NCBI GenBank assembly: GCA_003260075.1
Contig: QLIY01000021.1
Coordinates: forward strand, 128,839 to 192,838
DNA: 64,000 bases
Reading direction: 5' to 3'
DNA from: Phallusia mammillata
Taxonomy: Eukaryota; Chordata; Ascidiacea; Phlebobranchia; Ascidiidae
The position numbers were made by a program, and so were the translations under genes. Positions 34,901 to 49,900 of the stretch are shown here, in pieces; within the stretch, counting starts at the first letter, position 1, and every line of letters begins with the position of its first letter. The notes beneath the pieces are model-generated. The model was given only the letters and a program-made list of their open reading frames with translations. It was not told where the DNA came from and searched no databases.

Positions 34901-37900
34901 TTTAAGGGTAAAGTCCTTTCTTAAGTCATACTACAAACAAGGTTTTGGGCTCTTTTGTTGGCTTTTAATTAATGCAACATTGGGTTTTGACTTTCTGCTA
35001 ATCTAATCTACCTTCCATTTTTCTTCATTTTCTTGAAGTTTGTTCACCCGATCTCCCAACGAAGACTTGATTCCAGCTTTCTGATCCTCTTTTCTCACTT
35101 TCTTCTTCCAGTCTTCTTCCTGATTCTTTTGCAGCAACTTCATTCTTCAGAAAAAATGTAAGAAATTTTCATGTCAACTATTTGAGTCATGTCAAACTAA
35201 TAATATCGGTAAGCGTTTTTTTTTATTTGACGTTTTTTATCTAAAAAATTACGTTCAGTATCTGTAAACCGGCTAAACAGGTACATAAATGGTACACCAA
35301 TTGCAATCATAGGATTGCAGCACAATGCGTATAAGAAGAAAAATGTTAAAGAGTAAAGCAATAAACGACAAAATTGCTGAAATAATGGAGTAGAAACGTT
35401 TCTTGTGACTTCGACACTAGGTGGATAATTTTTAGCTATACACGGGGCTGAAATCAGGTTACTATATTTTTACACGAAGTATCTTAACTATCAACTAACT
35501 AACTAGGCTAATACCTGTCTCGTATTGATCCGGTTGATTTAATTTCATGCTCTCGAATCTTTCCCATATCTTCTGCAGGTTGTTGATCTTCAGAAGATGA
35601 AGATTGGGGACTCACAGGTCGGAGGTTGATCGGAGATGGAGATCGTCCCCGGATGCTAGTCGGTGAGCGACTTCTACTCATAGGATAAGCGGATGAGAGA
35701 AAGCGATTAATACTTAATTTCTTAGATTAAACCGTGAATGCTATAGAACACACAATCTACTAAAGATGAACATGAATTCATAACTGGGAACAGCCCTGGA
35801 GCCTTCATGTAAACCAGCTATCGCGGTAGACTTATACATAAATCATAGTACTGTACACCAGGCCTATTGGCAATCTCCTGAACAACTTTTAAGCATAGCC
35901 AAGGGTGACCAAATAAACCACAATTGCCAAACATGCAACGTCAAAAAACTGGAATCCTGGGATAAATCCTGCTACATTAGTTCAGAAAAAAAACTTTATT
36001 GTAATGGTATTTAGTCGTATAAATGTCGTATAAGCGATGTGACTTACCCAGTTGAAGTTAATTTGCCTCGAACTGGACTTCTTCTACCTGTTGGTTCCGG
36101 AGAAGGAAGTTTTTCCAAATATTTTGATCTGTAAATCACATTAATTAATTATTCCTCAAAGATACTCAGTTTCTCAATCCATTTTGAACGCTCCGTAAGT
36201 TCATAAAATATTTTTTAAATGATCTCTGTATAGTTTAGCATCTACTATGTAGTCTATTTCGGAGGAATTAAAATATTTTGAATTGTTACGAAAGGAATTT
36301 GACGATAAATCTTAGGAACCGCTTGCCTTAACGTTACTCACTTGAGTTTGCCGATTTTATGTCCGTCGCTTTCGTCGCCGGATCGATCGGAGCTGTCGCC
36401 TGGATCGGCCGATGCAACCGACAATCGCTGTGGTCGTTCGGTTTGCCGCACAACGGGTGCTGAGTCCTCAAGTTTCGATTCAAAGTCCTCTGAAATTGTT
36501 CGAACCCTGTCGTGCGGTACCTCAACCTTGACACTAGGTGGTGTGGCGGAGTCCTGCAAACGAAATCAGTTCAACTCGGGCTTGAAAACTACTTTTTATT
36601 GGAATAAGACACTGACGATGTTTTTATAGCGAAAAATATTTGTCTTAAATGTAAAAACTAATCGAATTTAACCTGGAAATAAATGTTTCCAAATTGGTAA
36701 TGAAACTAAAACAGGTGGTTATAAAGACGTATCATATGGTACGTCGAAACGTCGGTTGTTTATGATACAACTGGTGGATGAGCAATACTCGTTAATACAT
36801 TATGCCTGGCAGCAATAGCTTATTTACTTGTGGTTTATGTTAGGAGTTATTTCGAATTTTTTCCGTTATCAACCTTTATAAACAAAATTTTCCCGTTTTT
36901 CAATATTTATAAAACCTGAGGATATGTTTGACATGGCAAACGTTAAAAGAATTGTTTAACACTGTAATTAACTTTTAACACTAAAAGAAGAGTCTTAAGA
37001 CCCAGTAAAGGATACAGGTGCAGTGAATGCAACTTTACACTAAACAAGGCAACATTTTTGCGAACATCGGCAAAATATCTCTTTTATGCGATATACACGT
37101 CCGAAAGTGTAAACCATAATTGGGGTAAAACGTAGGTTTCGTCTGCACGGTTTTCTACAACGCTTTTAATGCTTTATGTTTTTTTTACCTTGGTTGCTTC
37201 GTTTCCTTCGAGTTTTCTTCTCGCTTCTAACACAAGTTCAAGATCAACCGGTTGTGTGCTGTAACGTTTTAATGATCCACGTTTCGGTTCTGTGTAAAAA
37301 CAACACAATATTTTCGTAATACAGTAAACCTCCTTTAAATCGGATTCGTTTTATCCGGATCTTCGCTTAATTTTGGACAAAACTTGAGGTACAAATGATT
37401 TGTAATGTGGCAAGGCTTTAACTAATTGACATCAGTTAATCTAAATCCGGATTTTTTAGGTCAAAACGGGTCCGGATTAATCGAAGTTTATGTTTTTCTT
37501 TCAAACCAGTTTCAACTCCTGAAATTTAAAGTCAATATTTTTTTGAAAGCAAACAACTTCTGCAGAAGTTTCTTTACTATTCAAGCAAGTTAATGTTTAT
37601 TTAGCTCCAAAATATAAAGCACAATATAATACACATTACCACCATAAAGTAAACCTACTCTTTTCAGGGCTAGGAGGAGCACGAGCACAGACTTTATTGA
37701 AGTAGGAGAGGCGCTCCGCAAAAGTGAGAACTCTCTCCTCCTCGTTATTCTCTTCTTTATCTCGCTGCTCCGAGGTCCCAGAAGCTTGTTGCGATCTGCA
37801 AATACGAATTTTTCTGTCGTAAATGATACAATGNCTGATTCTTTTGCAGCAACTTCATTCTTCAGAAAAAATGTAAGAAATTTTCATGTCAACTATTTGA

Positions 37901-40900
37901 GTCATGTCAAACTAATAATATCGGTAAGCGTTTTTTTTTATTTGACGTTTTTTATCTAAAAAATTACGTTCAGTATCTGTAAACCGGCTAAACAGGTACA
38001 TAAATGGTACACCAATTGCAATCATAGGATTGCAGCACAATGCGTATAAGAAGAAAAATGTTAAAGAGTAAAGCAATAAACGACAAAATTGCTGAAATAA
38101 TGGAGTAGAAACGTTTCTTGTGACTTCGACACTAGGTGGATAATTTTTAGCTATACACGGGGCTGAAATCAGGTTACTATATTTTTACACGAAGTATCTT
38201 AACTATCAACTAACTAACTAGGCTAATACCTGTCTCGTATTGATCCGGTTGATTTAATTTCATGCTCTCGAATCTTTCCCATATCTTCTGCAGGTTGTTG
38301 ATCTTCAGAAGATGAAGATTGGGGACTCACAGGTCGGAGGTTGATCGGAGATGGAGATCGTCCCCGGATGCTAGTCGGTGAGCGACTTCTACTCATAGGA
38401 TAAGCGGATGAGAGAAAGCGATTAATACTTAATTTCTTAGATTAAACCGTGAATGCTATAGAACACACAATCTACTAAAGATGAACATGAATTCATAACT
38501 GGGAACAGCCCTGGAGCCTTCATGTAAACCAGCTATCGCGGTAGACTTATACATAAATCATAGTACTGTACACCAGGCCTATTGGCAATCTCCTGAACAA
38601 CTTTTAAGCATAGCCAAGGGTGACCAAATAAACCACAATTGCCAAACATGCAACGTCAAAAAACTGGAATCCTGGGATAAATCCTGCTACATTAGTTCAG
38701 AAAAAAAACTTTATTGTAATGGTATTTAGTCGTATAAATGTCGTATAAGCGATGTGACTTACCCAGTTGAAGTTAATTTGCCTCGAACTGGACTTCTTCT
38801 ACCTGTTGGTTCCGGAGAAGGAAGTTTTTCCAAATATTTTGATCTGTAAATCACATTAATTAATTATTCCTCAAAGATACTCAGTTTCTCAATCCATTTT
38901 GAACGCTCCGTAAGTTCATAAAATATTTTTTAAATGATCTCTGTATAGTTTAGCATCTACTATGTAGTCTATTTCGGAGGAATTAAAATATTTTGAATTG
39001 TTACGAAAGGAATTTGACGATAAATCTTAGGAACCGCTTGCCTTAACGTTACTCACTTGAGTTTGCCGATTTTATGTCCGTCGCTTTCGTCGCCGGATCG
39101 ATCGGAGCTGTCGCCTGGATCGGCCGATGCAACCGACAATCGCTGTGGTCGTTCGGTTTGCCGCACAACGGGTGCTGAGTCCTCAAGTTTCGATTCAAAG
39201 TCCTCTGAAATTGTTCGAACCCTGTCGTGCGGTACCTCAACCTTGACACTAGGTGGTGTGGCGGAGTCCTGCAAACGAAATCAGTTCAACTCGGGCTTGA
39301 AAACTACTTTTTATTGGAATAAGACACTGACGATGTTTTTATAGCGAAAAATATTTGTCTTAAATGTAAAAACTAATCGAATTTAACCTGGAAATAAATG
39401 TTTCCAAATTGGTAATGAAACTAAAACAGGTGGTTATAAAGACGTATCATATGGTACGTCGAAACGTCGGTTGTTTATGATACAACTGGTGGATGAGCAA
39501 TACTCGTTAATACATTATGCCTGGCAGCAATAGCTTATTTACTTGTGGTTTATGTTAGGAGTTATTTCGAATTTTTTCCGTTATCAACCTTTATAAACAA
39601 AATTTTCCCGTTTTTCAATATTTATAAAACCTGAGGATATGTTTGACATGGCAAACGTTAAAAGAATTGTTTAACACTGTAATTAACTTTTAACACTAAA
39701 AGAAGAGTCTTAAGACCCAGTAAAGGATACAGGTGCAGTGAATGCAACTTTACACTAAACAAGGCAACATTTTTGCGAACATCGGCAAAATATCTCTTTT
39801 ATGCGATATACACGTCCGAAAGTGTAAACCATAATTGGGGTAAAACGTAGGTTTCGTCTGCACGGTTTTCTACAACGCTTTTAATGCTTTATGTTTTTTT
39901 TACCTTGGTTGCTTCGTTTCCTTCGAGTTTTCTTCTCGCTTCTAACACAAGTTCAAGATCAACCGGTTGTGTGCTGTAACGTTTTAATGATCCACGTTTC
40001 GGTTCTGTGTAAAAACAACACAATAATTTCGTAATACAGTAAATCTCCTTTAAATCGGATTCGTTTTATCCGGATCTTCGCTTAATTTTGACCCCCCCCC
40101 CAACGTTTTAATGATCCACGTTTCGGTTCTGTGTAAAAACAACACAATATTTTCGTAATACAGTAAACCTCCTTTAAATCGGATTCGTTTTATCCGGATC
40201 TTCGCTTAATTTTCCCCCCCCCCTGCACATGGCGATTGAAACATTTTTAGAATTGGGATTCACTTCTATCATTGATCATAGTGCTGCAAAGCCACAATGT
40301 GTGTTACCCCCCCCCCAATGATTTGTAATGTGGCAAGGCTTTAACTAATTGACATCAGTTAATCTAAATCCGGATTTTTTAGGTCAAAACGGGTCCGGAT
40401 TAATCGAAGTTTATGTTTTTCTTTCAAACCAGTTTCAACTCCTGAAATTTAAAGTCAATATTTTTTTGAAAGCAAACAACTTCTGCAGAAGTTTCTTTAC
40501 TATTCAAGCAAGTTAATGTTTATTTAGCTCCAAAATATAAAGCACAATATAATACACATTACCACCATAAAGTAAACCTACTCTTTTCAGGGCTAGGAGG
40601 AGCACGAGCACAGACTTTATTGAAGTAGGAGAGGCGCTCCGCAAAAGTGAGAACTCTCTCCTCCTCGTTATTCTCTTCTTTATCTCGCTGCTCCGAGGTC
40701 CCAGAAGCTTGTTGCGATCTGCAAATACGAATTTTTCTGTCGTAAATGATACAATGGTGTTGACAGATTGTTTAATAGTCAGCTGGGAGCATATTAACTG
40801 CTGTTAACAGGTTTATAGCCTGTTTTGCGGTAACAGTTTTAGGAGCTAACGGGATTTTGTGCGTATAATCCAGTGGTTCCCCCCCCCCCCTTGTTGCGAT

Positions 40901-43900
40901 CTGCAAATACGAATTTTTCTGTCGTAAATGATACAATGCTGTTGACAGATTGCTTAATACTACCCCCCCCCCTTTGACATGGGCAGACTCCTATGCGGAG
41001 ACGACGTGGCCTCGAAATTGACGTCCTTTTTTTGGGTCGCGGTCAAAAAAGTTTGAGAACCACTGGTATAATCTGATGAGTCATATGAAATGCAATAAAT
41101 ATTGCAAATACAAATTGCATAACAGCTGATAAAGAGTGCCGTTTCCGAAATACTGTATTTTTCATGCTATTTCCTACGCTAACACATTTACCATACACTT
41201 ATAAACAATACCAAGCTTATAGGCATGAAGTTATTAGTTAAAATTTTAATATGATGTTTGCACCGAAAACCTACAAAAAGCGTCACCTATGCTGGGACAT
41301 AGTATTAGCTACTGTATAATCTGTTCGCTTAAAACAACAATAAAAAACTTCCTGAAAACACTTTTTTAATATATTCTAGCGCCCTGTAAATGTCAATTTC
41401 CAGAACCTCGTTTGAAAAGCAATAGACCACATCATTCTAGGAAACACCCACACAAAATAGACAGACCCTAAAAATCCCTAGAATCTGGCGCAATTTCATC
41501 TACCTAAGCCACAATTTGACATGTTTACTTACTTTAAAGCCATCGCTAAGTATTTAGCACCACTGCGGTGACTTTACGTGTACTGCGCCGCAAACAGAGC
41601 AACCTAAATGATTCAGTTTTTACCTGACACTTGACCAAGCTCAATAATTCATCGTTCTTTGTTGCTTTCGACGTCTAAAGCGCGATGAATACTTGATGAA
41701 GTTTTACAGTACTTTTACAACACGAAACTTTGCCTATAGCTCTGTGTGCACAAATGCAATAAGCGGTAAGTGCGATTGCTTTGACCAGTAGGTAATACGT
41801 ATTAGGAAAAAGGCTTTTGGTTTGGAAAGGGTAAATAGGGGCGAATAGCTAGATAGAGTAAGAATTAAAAAATGTATATTTGTGGGTATTTAGTCAAAGA
41901 ATATAAGAGGTAACTCTAAATCCAGTGTAAGAAACTTAGATTATTTTTATTAAACCGGATTGCAAAGTTTGACTTAAAGAAAAAAAATATTTAATTTAAG
42001 GTCATTCCTAAATGCGTTAGATACTTTTTTCAGACACCTTCCTTTAAGCAGGTAAAATAATACCACGACCAAATTGAAACTATAGAGCAAAATCTCCTAA
42101 ACAAACCAAGCAAGTGCTGACAATTTAACCATAAAAATAGAATCACCCAGTTGGCTGCGTGGTGGATAAAGACTAAATGAACCTTATGCCAGTAGATTAG
42201 GGTTCATGAAACATTAAGTCATTCGCCCTTAAGATTCTATTTGAATAAGATACTAATGATGCAGTCAAGGCGAATAATAAACATCTCACTCTCTTATATT
42301 GGCGAATGACTGTAACAAATTAGGCAACGTTACATATTCTGCTACAAATACACCAAAGCTAAAAAAACGTACTTATGCCCACAATTCGCAAACACTTTTT
42401 AACAGACTTTTTAGCTGATTTATTCTACGCAAGTCTAGACAAGTGATATCCATTACACGAAAACTTATTGACTTGAAACTGTTAACACTATAGCAACGCA
42501 ATATTGAAATCTCACATAGCAGTACGTTTATTGCACTTCAGCATTAATGATCTAAACTTGATACGAAACACAGTTGAATTTAATTTTGAAGTGGATAGCA
42601 GTGTGCCTTGATGGGAAAACCAATTTATCAGTAGTTCAGTAGAGTCAATAACAGCCCCCCCCCCCAATGATCTAAACTTGATACGAAACACAGTTGAATT
42701 TAATTTTGAAGTGTATAGCAGTGTGCCTTAATGGGAAAACCAATTTATCACTAGTTCAGTAGAGTCAATAACAGTTACATTAAGTTGTGCTGTGAATACT
42801 AGAGCTTGGAAATTCGCAATAACATCCGCTTTGAACGTTGTAACTAATGTGACCATGCTTAGAGGAGGTTGGCTGCAGAAATCCAGTTTCGTCAGAATGT
42901 ACGCTTGGCGACTTAGATGAGTATACGTATGAACAGCCGATATGTTGCTTTTTTAAAGGTATGAAAAATCTCAGGCGACGAGCTTACAAAATTTTTAACA
43001 AGCTCAAAACTCAATATGTTCATTGACCTGCTGAAAATTATGCTTACAGTCACAATTTAATCTAAGCGTCTAATTTTCTTGATAACCTAAACTAGAATGA
43101 AACAGTAAATACACATTAACATGTCAAGTTTTAAAATGCTTAAAAATGTCCAAAACGCTACCTAAACCAAAAACCATTAAATGACAAGTTTGTCAATACT
43201 GCAAACACAAGCACCAACGTTTTAAGTCAAAACGCTATCTAAAATAGTGACACCTACGTTTGATGTCCTAACCAAGTATGAAACAAAGAGTTATGAATCA
43301 AAAAAATATCAATGCTGCAAACACTAACACGTATGTTTATGTTCAAGTGCGCGTCAATATGATGTCTTTCTGCATGCAGTCCCCCCCCCCTAACACGTAT
43401 GTTTATGTTCAAGTGCGCGTCAATATGATGTCTTTCTGTAAACAGCGTCGTTAAAAAGGCATACGCCATGACCGCAACAACACAAAGGGCAACATTACCA
43501 CAGGAAAATACGCAAAACCTGTACTTACACGCGTCTGTGTTGCCACAAATGTAAAAACGAGAGGCATTTGCGGAGCGCTATGCCACAAATTATAGCATGG
43601 TGCATAGAGGTTTTCTATGACGACAAGCATTGCTATGTTGTGTGCCGTGAGATAACAGCGGTGATACAACACCTGTTTTGACCGCACAGCTTCGAGAAGC
43701 CCTTGGGGACAGGGAATTACCCTAATTAGAGTTTGGCTGTTTGCTATGTTACAGACCAAACGCTTGGCAACTGTTTTTTGGAGGTTTCGTATTTCAAATC
43801 CTGCTGAAAGATGCGAATAACTGGTTTGATAAACAGACAATAACGTGCCCTATGCTTTATTTGAATTTTTTCGTGCGTACACATCATTACTAAGTCATTA

Positions 43901-46900
43901 CAGTATAACATACTAAAAAACCCCTTAAATTTTACCTCACTGCAAAACCTTCCCCCCCCCCTTTATACCGCACGAAAGTAGCAGTTTTATTGTTTTTGCT
44001 TATTTTCTTGACATTTTTGAAGCAAATTTTGTCGTTAACTTGATTTTGTCCAGTTTGGTGAAAAGTGCTTTTAGCGGATTTTGTTCCCCCCCCCCTTTAT
44101 CAACGTCTGATTTAGCTCAAGTATTTTCTTCATTAAGCAAAGCCGCCACAAAAAATTCATTGGCCATGGGCTCGTCTATAGGCGTGTCTGTCTGGCCGAA
44201 TTCTTGTGTTCAACCTTTTTCTTCAAGTGATGAATGACAGACGATTGCTCAAGCCCGCCTCGCACATTTTTTACGCGTTTGAGCTTGAATTCCTTGACAT
44301 CGCCATCGTGGTGTAAAAATAAACAATGCGAGCAATTTTGCTGCCACAATGCAACGTAAGGTCGTAGGACCGAACTTATATGACCATGTTAAGTTTATAC
44401 ATCAAGTTTATACCGCACGAAAGTAGCAGTTTTATTGTTTTTGCTTATTTTCTTAACATTTTTGAAGCAAATTTTGTCGTTAACTTGATTTTTGTCGAGT
44501 TTCGTGAAAAGTGTTTTTAGCGGATTTCGTAACTATCTTTGTGCAGGCAACCATGACAATGCAATTTCAACAAATTTCGTTTCCAAATTCATTGACTGTC
44601 AAATTCATGAGCTTTCTAAAACGTTTGAAGTTTTCAGCTACACAACCTATCCTTGCGTTTAGTTTTTTTTTATCGTGCACTGTACGACGCGTATTTAGTG
44701 TTATGTACCCTGATGAAGGCGACCTATGTATGACGTCGAAACGTCGGAATAAAAACACAATTGCCAGAAGAGCTCTATAAACTTAATATTATGCCTGGTA
44801 GCAATAGCTTACATATAAGCATAACCTTTTCGTTACTAAACAAATTTTCGATAGTATAACCTAATAAGTGTTTTGTGTGACCCACAAATGACCTTTATAG
44901 TGTTTGGCATTCAAACAGTCTTCACAATCAAAATAACGACACATAATATTGCCAATGTGACAGTAGACAGTAAATCAATCATTGAGATTGCATCGAAATA
45001 AATAAACCCTTCCGTCAACATGCGAATAATCGACCGCTTCCCTAATCACAGGAAACGCCATTTCATCTTATCAAGGATCTATCGTCACTGCGACGTAACT
45101 ATCTTAAAATCGCCGACTTTTAACCGATAGAAATATGATATAAAACATGATATCGTTACTTTCCAGTGGTTTTGGTACTGTTTTACAGGTAATTTACCCC
45201 CCCCCCCCTCTTAAAATCGCCGACTTTTAACCGATAGAAATATGATATAAAACATGGAATCGTTACTTTCCAGTGGTTTTGGTACTGTTTTACAGGTAAT
45301 TTACCAAACACTTTGCATGTGACCTAACAAAAAATTTCAATTTCACTTTACAACCAATAATGGTTTTATTTGGGATGCGTTTTATTTACAGGTAGTTGTT
45401 TGGCCGACTAGCGATCATGTCATGTTAATATTCGGTGTATTACAACATCATTATGTGTGATAAACCCAACACAGTACACTGTTGTATTTTGTTGTCTGAA
45501 CTAACAAAGTTCTAATCCAGATTTCTTCTACTAAATTGAAATGTGCATTATCTACCAAGTCTGCCTTATAAAGTAAAGGCCTATTTTATACACTATGTTT
45601 CTTCAGCGAAACCTAGCAGCCTAAACTTTTTCGGTACTGTTACTGTGTAAACATACCTAACGTCTTAGTCTTACTTACCAAAAATCTCAACATACAGCAG
45701 TACGCTTGCGCAAAATATACGTATTTCATGCAACAACATACAACTTATAAACATTCACACCTAAACTAATATGGCAGTACTCAGTTTCCAAATCGTCCAC
45801 TCGGAACCCCCCCCCCGAAACCTAGCAGCCTAAACTTTTTCGGTACTGTTACTGTGTAAACATATCTAACGCAAAATATACGTCTTTTGTGTAACAACAT
45901 ACAACACATAAACATTCACACCTAAACTAATACGACAGTACTCAATTTCCAAATCGTCCACTCGGAAAACCTTATAAACATTTACAGCTTTGACATGTAC
46001 ACAATCCACAAGACACCAGTGCAACATGCCAGAAGCTACGACAACACGGCAAACCTTAAAACTCGGTACGTTTGCTCCATAAAATCGGATTAACCTGTAC
46101 ATGAATAAGTCATCGATGGCTTAGTGCCGTTTTGCAAGTCGTAAACGATTATTAGTCCACAAAAACAGAAGGCTGCTGTACACCAGCTGCTAGCGGCGTC
46201 CTGCTTTTATTACTCTTTTTTGACAGTATGGCCAACACATTGCAAACGTACACAAAAGATAAGTTGTCATAAAAAAGAAACAAGCAATTTGTAAAGTGAC
46301 TGCCAAAAAGCACGTTCAAATACCGATACAGAAAGCGCTTGTCAAAAGTATTACTACTATGCGACACACTGAGTAAGGATAGTGGTTTATAACAGGCTCC
46401 TACTATTGCTACAGACCTTGATGACCCCGGCAGTGAACCCGATCTGCAGGGTTTTACCTTACGTCTGGCGCTTACCACTGAAAAGACTGATGAAACCATT
46501 TAGGAATATTAACTTATGCATACCTATACTGAACTACATATTTTCTGTGAAACTAAAAATGGCACGTTTCGTTTTGTCACCGTCCAAAAACAATCTATAA
46601 ACGAAAAAAATCACCGTTCTGAACTTTAACAGTTATACATACTTCAATTGGGAGAATTAGGCTTCAAAAACATTGTATCAAAACACATCGGTCCGTGCCC
46701 AGTAACGTAAACATAAACAACGTCAAATTGTTGTCAATTTAAGATTGCTTCTACGCCATGACTGATTAACTATAGGCAAGAGACACCGCGGGGTACTTAA
46801 CGGTTACTTTCTGTGGGCTGTAGGCTTCCGCATAAATACAATAACTGCAGCTATAAGGGAAGTGACGCTGTATGAGAACAAGTACGCCGGAAGCTTTAGA

Positions 46901-49900
46901 CTTTACTTTTAGCAGCGATTTAGACAATTTGTTGCGAGTAACGGACAGAAAAGCCATGCCCAGACAAATTCTGTTCGCCACAACCGGTTATCACAGAGGA
47001 AACTGGCTCACAATTTAGATTAGACAATGCTTGAAAACTAAGAGCATGCAAAAACGATACTACAGAAGTCTATTTCGCAATTTAAACGCACGAATGCAGC
47101 GGTAACAGAACTAACAGCAATTAAGGCAAACACAGCAACAGCCGAAAGCAAATGCAAAAAATCGCGTCTAGTCACTTTGTAGCCTTCAATTGCACTCAGA
47201 CAAACACATCTAAATATCCGTTTGCTAAGACACCTGTGGATTCAAAGCTATAACTGCTAAGTTTAAGCCTACATATAATTTAGAAAAAAACATACCACAC
47301 GCTTTTTAAGCTCCTTTACAGTTTTTTTACAACAGCTTAGAATTTAAACACAACCGATTTCACTTATGAAGCGAACATTTCCGTTAGTGCAATCGAGATT
47401 TAAACGAAGCCACTTCAGTAAGGGTCCTTTATCAGATGATTGACTTTCAACTGATTCATGCTTTGAACAGTCAGCGTCCGTATGACACAAATCGTGGCGC
47501 AATATTTCTACAACAAATCATATTCAAATTTACTGAAGTGTGCGTGGGGCACTGTAAATGATAAAAAAAATGCTTGGTGCGCCGGTGTTGCAGTATTTAA
47601 CCTAAATTTCAAGTTGATTTAAAACAATATATCCTCCATTTTGATATTTTGCACACATACAGTAAAAAAAGAATTTATATAAAACACACGTTTTACAGGA
47701 CATAAGCAAATGATCTTTCTATTTATTAGCAAACAATGAACATTATATGCACGTCTCCGTTTTTACAGCAGTTAAATACGTTTTCCTGTATCCAATTTAC
47801 CAATGGCCAACATCGGGTAGTTTGGATGACATAAACTATCGCAGGAATCGTAAATGTCAGGCAAACACCCCGCCCATCAGCAAATACAGCAACCACGACT
47901 CGCTACCTGATCCACTGTTGACCAAACAAACTGTCCGACTAAAATCCACTGTATCCACTCATGCGTTCAGCCACAGACTTAACAATGCAATCGAATGTGA
48001 CAAAACCAAACACACGACAAAACTGTTCAATTAGTGGACAAAAACTTAACAAAACGTTGGTTATAAACACAACATATTACTAAAATTTACCCTCTAGTTT
48101 ATTCTTTGGTGATTTATACGACATTGAAAGTTGTAGTATAGTTAAATTGTAAGCTTTAATCAACAAACCATACGTAAATGACCTCTCTAAGTTAATTTAA
48201 ATGTTCGCAGCAATCATATGTCAATGACGTCAAAAACGTTCATGCATCAAGCATTCAAAGTTGGACATATAACACGTACAGTTATGTTAAACACCAAACT
48301 TTCATATGTTATGCAAAAAACTAACAAAAAACGTTATAGATTTCACTTAACCAACACACAAATCTCATATTCAATCTACTATCTGCTGATTAAAGTAATC
48401 GGCCAGCAGCTTTGCAAGGCCCAGTTGCCACATGGGACCGCAAAGGCTTATGTTTTGACTTCGGGTCAGATTACATCAAGTACTTTTGATTGCCCATTGT
48501 GACGCATCGTTGACACGTGATACGCAAAGCCAATCAGGCGTAATTGCGGTGCTTAAGGCTTGAGTTTAAATAAGGCGCGACTATTTTGACAACAAAACAG
48601 TTGCTGATGTCAAAAAAGGCTCCTGTACTACATAATATTGTTTAGTTGAACATTTACATAAACTTAGTACTTTACCCACGGCGTGAAACGCTTATAAGTC
48701 ACGCATATGGATGTGTTATACCACGACTGTGAGCAATTCTAAGCTACTTCTGTTTATTTCACAGGAAGAAACCGTTTCCAAGTATTCTTTAATCATTGGA
48801 GAAAAGCTATAAGTATTACTGGTACGAAAATGTTTGCCAAACAATTTAATCCCGTTTTACAAGTGTACTTTACATTCAAAACGTGCAAACCACAGGCAGA
48901 CAGAACTTTTTGGACAACAAAGCTACCGCAGGGTTAGAAAATACAAATTAAGCACCAAATCTTACCAGGCTAAATTGCCCTAAAGAGAACAAATAAAGAA
49001 ACATTTACACACAGTTGTTATCAACCTGCAACGTTTCAACAAGCATATTAAGCAATGCACATTGGCCCTGGAAACGTTACAAACTAATTTTGAAGCTTGC
49101 GTTTTTGATCTATGCCGGGCGTTGACCAGCCAGATTTTACTATTTTTTAGATTTATAGGGTGATTGACTGTTAACAGAACACCACACTGTACTGTCTTAA
49201 TCGGTGTGAATGTAAATGTCCGTCCATCCGTGAACAATAACATTTAACAATGGCAAACACTATTTTTCGAGCAATGACTTCCAACCAAAAGTTGCGTCAT
49301 TGACTTAAATAGACGTAGGCTCCCTTAAATAGACACAGAAGGCTTGTAATCAAAAACAGCATAGAATTGCACAAAAACAATGATAAGGGCACTAATGCTT
49401 CGCTTGCATGAAGTCGCGTATGTCAAAAGCCGGCGTTATTAAGGCGCTTTCCGGAGCGCGAGGCTATAATCTACAGCTTTGCACAACGACCACCTACCGA
49501 GGTATAATAGCTAAACTCAATGACAACAAGACTGAGGGCAATGCAGTTCATTGGAAGCTAGTTGAATAAGTCTAAATATACCGTGAGAATCTGACTGAAT
49601 TTGGATGGATTTTATTTTATTTTCATATGCCTGTATAGTTTTGTGGAGTACTGATTTTTGTAAGTCGGACACAATAGCAGAAATGTTGTTTTCTGCGAAC
49701 GGTAGGAAATAATGGCACCAACATATATGGTGCTAAGTTTTAATACCCACATACAATTGCGACAATATTAAGATATTACATAGACTTGGTGGATTCTAAA
49801 AATGCTACTACGGTGTTTTAGATACTTAGATAGTAATCTACTATAGTGTTTAACATTTGACACCAGTGCCCAATTAAACGTTTATTATGTTTATGGGAAC

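Larger units (their letters stand above)
35120..40756 (-). repeat. 2.7 kb near-identical duplication joined by one N
   Basis: 35120-37833 is repeated at 37835-40756, starting at a constant offset of 2,715 bases, with a single N at 37834. Only isolated differences were seen (for example near 37312 versus 40026) apart from three C-run insertions at 40092-40316 in the second copy. Each copy contains SVIL exons four to eight. It looks like two contig ends overlapped without merging. Confidence 0.88.

Noticed and set aside
42234-42249. Functional SL RNA gene
   Set aside because: The 16-mer is exact but no GT donor follows and it is embedded in a SINE body.
43451-43840. 129-residue open frame on the - strand in the long SVIL intron
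   Set aside because: No recognisable family, no matching splice phase and it overlaps a C-run duplication. Likely chance.
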